NCBI GenBank assembly: GCA_019454045.1
Contig: SKCR01031827.1
Coordinates: forward strand, 124,001-188,000
Source: Zanthoxylum bungeanum
Taxonomy: Eukaryota > Streptophyta > Magnoliopsida > Sapindales > Rutaceae
Direction: 5' to 3'
DNA length: 64,000 bases
Of the stretch, positions 58,489 to 64,000 are shown piece by piece (positions within the stretch are counted from its first letter, which is position 1; each line of letters begins with the position of its first letter). The notes below the pieces were generated by a model. The model was not told the DNA's origin, ran no database searches, and worked only from the letters and a program-made list of their open reading frames with translations. The position numbers and the translations under genes are program-made.

Positions 58489-58878
58489 CCACTCCTCCAT
58501 CCTTGAGCGTAGCATGGAAAATTCCTTATATCTCCAATATATTTCAATTTCTTGATTTTCTTCAAACAACTCTTTGAGTGTTCTTATAATACTCCAAGCA
58601 TCAGGTACCTCTATGTAATATCTGAGCAAATTTGAAACCTTTAATCCTAAAATGTTAGATTTTACCCTTAGGTTATCATCCTTCCATTTTTCAAAAGTCT
58701 CTCCCTCTTCAGGAGTGGAATCAGGATCGATTTCATTAGGCAATAGATTGATTGTCATACAGCTTAACTTTTCTGACTCCAAGATAAGGCGAATGTTCAT
58801 ATACCATTCAAAATAGTTCTCGGCTCCTTTCAGTTTATTAGAATCGAAAGGTCGTGCTAATAGATTTTCGGCAGCCAT
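58489..58878 (-). pseudogene. Element B: gag N-terminus
   Basis: The frame starts at an ATG at 58878 ('MAAENLLARPFDSNKLKGAE') and shows the N-terminal domain of Copia gag: 'NYFEWYMNIRLILESEKL', 'TFEKWKDDNLRVKSNILG' and 'VPDAWSIIRTLKELFEEN'. After about 129 codons it meets the TSD of the Ogre-like element and would run on into LTR sequence. The rest of gag is at 47956 and below. The frame up to the insertion is intact, so this gag may have been alive when the Ogre-like element landed. Confidence 0.9.
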
Positions 58879-59565
58879 CTACAAGACAATAATTAAACAC
58901 TACCATAATATTTTAATATAAAAACACTGATACGATTATGGATTTTAATTCTATTAGTGCCCTCCCACTACTTTACGTAATTCCGTAATATCCTTTAACG
59001 AAAAAATAAAATTTTGATCGTCAAAATTTCATAGCGGGAAGTGGATCCCATGACATTTACTCCCGCCTCACAATAATGACGGTATTGGCCTTCATAAACT
59101 CATTAGGTAGACTTCTAAGGTCAATCACATTCATATGACTCCTAAGTTTGGTCCTGAATTGTTTCTTATCCTCACAATAATAACGGTATTGGATTAAGAC
59201 GTGTTCCAGGTGTATACTTGTCAATGTGCACTAATGAGCTTCGTTAGTACACCCTCAAAATAATGACGATATTGGGTGACTACATTAACTCATCACGCTA
59301 CATCTAATGTTTTATCTGAACCACCTAAGTTTCGAGCACTTATACCCTCATAATAATGACGATATTGAGCATAAGTAGCAAGAACTCATTCATCTCTCTA
59401 TTGACAAGACGGACCATCCAATAGATTTATGACAATCAAGTCAAAAAAATTTAATTTAAAACATGCAATGCATATCCAATATGACTTATGCATAATTAAA
59501 TTAAAATTATAGAGGTATAGATTCAAATACATGTCAAACATGCAACATGTATTGTGTGGTTAAGA
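58879..59565 (-). other. Leader of element B with a four-copy repeat
   Basis: No coding. In plus orientation CCTCACAATAATGACGGTATT-like motifs occur at 59066-59088, 59170-59192, 59253-59275 and 59345-59367, that is at 80-105 bp spacing, with diverged sequence between them. Confidence 0.75.
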
Positions 59566-59580
59566 CCTGCGTTGATACCA
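59566..59580 (-). promoter_or_regulatory. Primer binding site of element B
   Basis: TGGTATCAACGCAGG on the minus strand, three bases from the LTR end. Its first eight bases match the initiator Met tRNA site used by the other Copia elements here. Confidence 0.8.
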
Positions 59581-59583
59581 TTC

Positions 59584-59998
59584 TGTTGGGTCAGATGTGG
59601 GACCCCTAGGGTTGGATCGGTGCTCCATTCAGCAAAAGTAGGTCTAACCAATGGATATCAATGATAGATGTATTTTTAAATTACTTTATAGAATACTATA
59701 TTCCATTAAGAGGCCGTAGGAAAAAAAGGGACTAAATCGGAGTCCGGAAACTCTGAAACAGAGAAAATGAAGTTTCAGTGCTCATGGATAACAGTTCTTG
59801 GCGCATCGCTGCGCCTGCAGCTTTGAGAGTTGAGTGTCACGATGCTATATAACAGTGTCGCGACGCTACCCTGTGTAAAATATTGGTAGAGAGTATTTTA
59901 CCTTTAATTCAATTCTAAACACTTTTAATTTTCTCCAAACACTTCAATACACATAAAAGTCCAATTTTAAAATCAAAATCAACTTCAAAACATGTTAT
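59584..59998 (-). mobile_element. Element B: 5' LTR fragment (415 bp)
   Basis: It starts TGTTGGGTCAGATGTGGGAC in plus orientation next to the primer site. It is cut at 59999 by a family C LTR; 59994-59998 (GTTAT) would be the TSD of that insertion. The rest of this LTR lies beyond the window. A GTCGCGACGC motif lies near 59862. Confidence 0.8.
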
Positions 59999-62468
59999 TG
60001 TTGGGGTTTTACGCGGCGGAAGCATGGTTCGGGTTAAATCATAACTTTAAAAATTTTTAAACTTAACTAATAAATTATTCATTATCCCATATGAATAATT
60101 TATTCACATTTCACCTAAACATATTATATTCGATATCAAATAACGATATAATGGATTTAGAAAACATTGCGAAACTTTTACGAAAACGTTTTTCCGGAAA
60201 ATAACATAAAATACGTTTTTGACTGAACCGATCAACCAATACACATGGGAGCTGCCCAAGTCAGCCCCATTAGTATTTGGGCAGTTCATGGGCTACCCGA
60301 ACAATGACCAATCACTGTTTGGACAGCTGTTACCCGGTTAGCTCAAACATTGCCCGGTAACGCCGTTTTTCACCGTTTTCACATATTTTCATCTTGAAAT
60401 ACTTTTCGGCAATTATTCCAATGCCCAATACACATCCAATACATTTAAATAACATATTTTTCATCACCAAATTTACAGAATTTTCAGATCTGATCGGGAT
60501 GCAAAAATAATCATTTTTCATATTTTAAATCCAATTTTCTCAACATTAATTATATAAATATTTACACCAATTAAAGCCACCATAAATGAAGAACTCAAGA
60601 ACAATTCTAGGTATTATAAGAGTGGTAATAACACTCTAAAATGGCAACAAGTCACCATATGACAAAATTGAACTAATATTACTCAATCTAACTTCACACA
60701 TGCACCTAACCACCAAATCTACCAACCAAATCGAAAGGCCCCAAATTTTAGAGTGTAAAGAATCTCTATAATTTTTGTAAGAATCTCTACAACATAAAAA
60801 TTCAAGCAAGAACAACAAAACAATTTTCTAAGCTAAAGAAAACAAAAGATTACCTTAATCTTCCTTACGATTCTTTAACCTTTGTCCTTGTAGAAATTTT
60901 ATTCTCTAAAATACTTGGAGAGCCTAGGTTAACATTAAACAACCAAAGGAAAAACATTTCTTTTTTTATAGTAGGTTTGGGCATGAACTAGGGGCATTTT
61001 TGGCCAATTTTTGCATTTAATCAATCTAATTAAATACAAGCTTTAAGTTATCAATATCAATTTGATAACTACAACCTTTAAATATCATGTCATTTACTAC
61101 AAAAATATCTAACCATTTATCATAACAATTATGACTTATGGATATAAATAAATTATTTAATCATTTAACATTTAAATATCTAAATAATTAATTAATATAT
61201 TTATTTGTAAATATGTATTTTTATTTACACTAAATAATAAAATACATATATTAATGACATGTGTCAAAATCTCATTTGACAGTTAATTGATGTGTATTTA
61301 ATAAAATCATGCATTAAATAAAAATACACATTAATTAGGAAATAACTGAAATGCCCATATATATGTATTTTCATTTAACCGTTAAATGATTCGAATTAAC
61401 TTATTTAATCCGATAAAGTATTATAAATAATCTATATTATTCATAACGCGTTGTCCAAGTGCTCAACGAGTACACTTCAAATTATGGGACTCTCTAAGTT
61501 TAGGTCTATCCGTCATAGACTCAAATTTCGTGTTCATAATTCACCCACTCAAAAATTATGACGACCACAGATAATCTCGCTAAACTATGCATTGTCGAGG
61601 TCATTGCATACGTATAATCCCTCCGTCACAAGCTATCAATATTATATTGGGGATATAGATAGGAACTTCAAATCCCTAAGGTATAATATAGCCGACTTAC
61701 AAATTTATGATCTCTAAATAACACTCGAAACTCACTTCCGAAGTATACCACGACCATGGATTTACTAGATCACAAATACGTACATGATACATATGCCATG
61801 CATACATGACTGACAGATTCTATCTGATACTCACAGGATATCATGAGCATGGGTCCACACCCAACGAATAGGCGGGGTTTGATCTATATAGATTGGTGAC
61901 TGCCATCAAAGTGTGGAGGATGTCTCGTATATCCACAGTGGTATCTCTGGCCAAAGAACCACTATGCTACTCGACTCGAGAAGATTCCTATTGACGTTGG
62001 TGTACCATCTATTAGGAAATCTTCAGTGAGTTGTTCAGTGTTTATCAAATAAACACCTACACATCTATATGAGTCTCCCAAGATTCATGGTTCATTGGGA
62101 TAAACCATCGGACCAAGTCATGATATAAAAAAATGTACTGGTCTTAGAGGATTTTACTAAACGACCTGTGTCAGTAAATCTTGACCAGGAACTTTATTTG
62201 AGAATATACAACTTATAGTGACACTTCCCAATGTCAATTACAAACTACCTTGTAACTGCGCACTATGTTGTAAATCCTAGGGTCTTTGTCTAATATATAC
62301 ATATCACTAAATCAGATTTAGTTTCAATCTAATCGTAATTAGATCGAATACGTATATAAAAACAAGAAGTGCAACCATCAATATGTAATATTATGGAAAA
62401 AAAGAATTGTTTGCATGAATTGGACATAAATACGACCTGAATTGGCGTTCAGAGCACCAACCCTAATA
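59999..62468 (-). mobile_element. 3' LTR of a second family C Copia element (about 2470 bp)
   Basis: It starts TGTTGGGGTTTTACGCGG and ends CAGAGCACCAACCCTAATA in plus orientation, so the far end has TA instead of CA. It follows the solo LTR at 18457 almost throughout. On its right, minus-strand AAATGGGAGAACT looks like a decayed polypurine tract, which makes this the 3' LTR of a minus-strand element. Confidence 0.85.
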
Positions 62469-64000
62469 AGTTCTCCCATTTGCTCTAGTGTCAATCCACA
62501 GTGTCATATACACATCTAAATATGTATCACATACTCATGGCCCTCAGGAGCTCACCTAGCACTCAAGATGTAGGTAACAACCAGTATGCCCGCTATAACA
62601 TATTGAGTTTGTCCAACAAACCCAATCGTTTCCCTTGGCCAACATCATTCATATTTTGTAGAACCTAAGTTATACATCAATATGACTCAGATTCGAAATC
62701 AATATTGTGCTACAGCTACTGAGTTATCCAAGTATTTAGGGATCAAATCCAAAATACTATGCAGATAACCGCAAGCACAACACTAATATCAAAACTTCTA
62801 ATCTATAAGGTCACTATGCAACTTCATAAGTCAATACTTCATAAGTTACAACTAAATCCACTAACACATTAGATGCATATGTGATACTCCGACTGCATCT
62901 TTTCTGACTCTTTATGAAGTAGACTGTCTAACGTCATAAGTAGACTCAAAACTAATCTGACCATAATGGTTGCAGACTATATTGTCCATGAATAAGAAAC
63001 TCATTAATAACTCAAAGATAATAAAGAACATGTTTCAAGACACATCCTACGGTCTACAATATATCAAAATAGCTCGTACTAATCACGATTAAATTGATAT
63101 CTTTAATCGCACATAATATAATATTCATTATGCCATAATTCTATGATGCATAGGATTGAATAGATAATCTAATCAATTTCTCTTTCGGCAAATGAATCAT
63201 CTTTTAAGAAAGATGGATACTATATAGAATAGACACACTAACTGTCAAACAGTTATACTAACTATCACACATATAGTCTTACTGTGTCCTTTATTAGATC
63301 ATATCTAATGCAAGACTAATGAGAGTATCTCACAAGTCTCTTAGTTTTATATCATATATAAAATTTTATATCAAATATAACATAGACTATTCCCACTATT
63401 TTTACGGAGAAAATAAGACTTAGGTAACCTTTTTACCTCATAAATATCTCATTATTAACTTAATAATGATAATGTCGTTATGATATATGACACTATAAAG
63501 AAATTTGTACGCTCTAACTAACCCCACTATCACATATGTATTCTTTATGCTTTGATAAAATTAGACAATCTGACTGATATCAAAATTATTGAACACAAAT
63601 TTCCGAAAAGCTCATCTGAGTCTACAATAGGCTTTATAAGAACTCCATTTTAGCAGAATATAAACTCCATGGCCATTCCAGAAAGGAACGCCACTTTGCA
63701 CTCTTAGCTAAAATACACAGTTTAATATTAACATTAACCAACTTATCTTTAATTGTTCAATTATTGCGACTAGAGATAAGTTTCCTCAGAATATATAATA
63801 GATTGTTGGGTATAACCTTTCTCACTGTCATACTATAGAGGTCAAACCTTTAATAAGCTCACTTTACTTTTGCTGCGCAAACCATTTACACATTTTATGA
63901 ACAATTCATAACGAAAGCTCAATCAAGTTCAAAACTTGATTGTAGTAAGCTATGAACAATCTTAGATTTATGGTTTAATGCTAAATTCCATAATTGATAT
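62469..64000 (-). mobile_element. 3' internal region of the second family C element, non-coding
   Basis: About 1.5 kb right of the polypurine tract. I see no RNase H, RT or other domain in any frame, although a Copia pol should end here. Either the element has a long non-coding 3' region or it is a non-autonomous derivative. It continues past the window. Confidence 0.6.

Larger units (their letters stand above)
29038..59998 (-). mobile_element. Element B: one Copia retrotransposon split by four insertions
   Basis: Five coding segments on the minus strand join in order. Gag start (58878-58489), gag end, protease and integrase (47956-46485), integrase C-terminus and RT start (41570-40796), and RT to RNase H (30189-29038). 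The gaps are explained by separate insertions at 47957-58488, 41571-46484 and 30195-40790, each with matching TSDs. A leader, primer site and part of the 5' LTR (59584-59998) lie upstream, and the LTR is cut at 59999 by a fourth insertion. The 3' end is lost at 29038. Confidence 0.85.

Noticed and set aside
1..64000. tRNA, rRNA, CRISPR arrays, bacterial operons or organelle genes
   Set aside because: None seen by eye in either strand. The tRNA-like strings found are primer binding sites next to LTRs.

Overview
The window is nuclear DNA from a plant. It is AT-rich, carries one two-exon GT-AG gene for a plant-type coiled-coil protein, and is otherwise built from nested LTR retrotransposons (Copia and Gypsy) with 5-bp target-site duplications (TSDs), plus a hAT-type MITE. 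I see no rRNA, tRNA, CRISPR or bacterial genes. Species cannot be read from the sequence. Family names (Tat, Ogre-like, Athila-like, Tekay-like) rest on motifs I recognise and were not searched.

Left block (1-15350). The 5' LTR of a minus-strand Copia element (family C, LTR 364-2744) sits inside the internal region of a plus-strand Copia (family A, 2745-7544) whose integrase, RT and RNase H are decayed. Its 3' LTR (7545-9471) is broken by a second family A LTR (9472-10711). A truncated Tekay-like Gypsy LTR follows (10712-13722), itself holding a solo LTR (11037-12334, TSD GTCTC), and then a probable Copia LTR fragment.

Host island (about 15350-18456). It holds the only convincing host gene, a 225-residue coiled-coil protein on the minus strand (16672-15914, one 81-bp intron), and non-coding flanks.

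Middle block (18457-29037). A family C solo LTR is split by a minus-strand Tat-type Gypsy element (20832-26838, TSD GTTCA). That element keeps gag, protease and half of RT, and carries on the opposite strand an ORF of the 'putative gypsy type transposon' family. Non-coding DNA and a truncated LTR follow.

Right block (29038-59998). This reads as a single minus-strand Copia element (element B) blown apart by later insertions. An intact-length family A Copia (30195-40790, TSD GCAAT) lies in its RT and itself holds a Tat solo LTR (32868-33704, TSD TATAT). A hAT-like MITE (41571-46484) lies in its integrase; the MITE holds a 2.3-kb solo LTR (TSD GCCAC), which holds an Athila-like solo LTR (44180-46458). 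An Ogre-like Gypsy element (47957-58488, LTRs of 2667 bp each) lies in its gag. Its 5' LTR is cut at 59999 by a family C Copia that runs out of the window.

The most unusual signal is structural. Family A retrotransposons carry, in LTR and leader, series of short hairpins whose stems change in a compensatory way between copies while one 18-nt loop (TTGTTGGCCAAAGTCAAG) stays almost constant. The Athila-like LTR has a dense array of ACGT (G-box/ABRE-like) motifs upstream of its TATA box.
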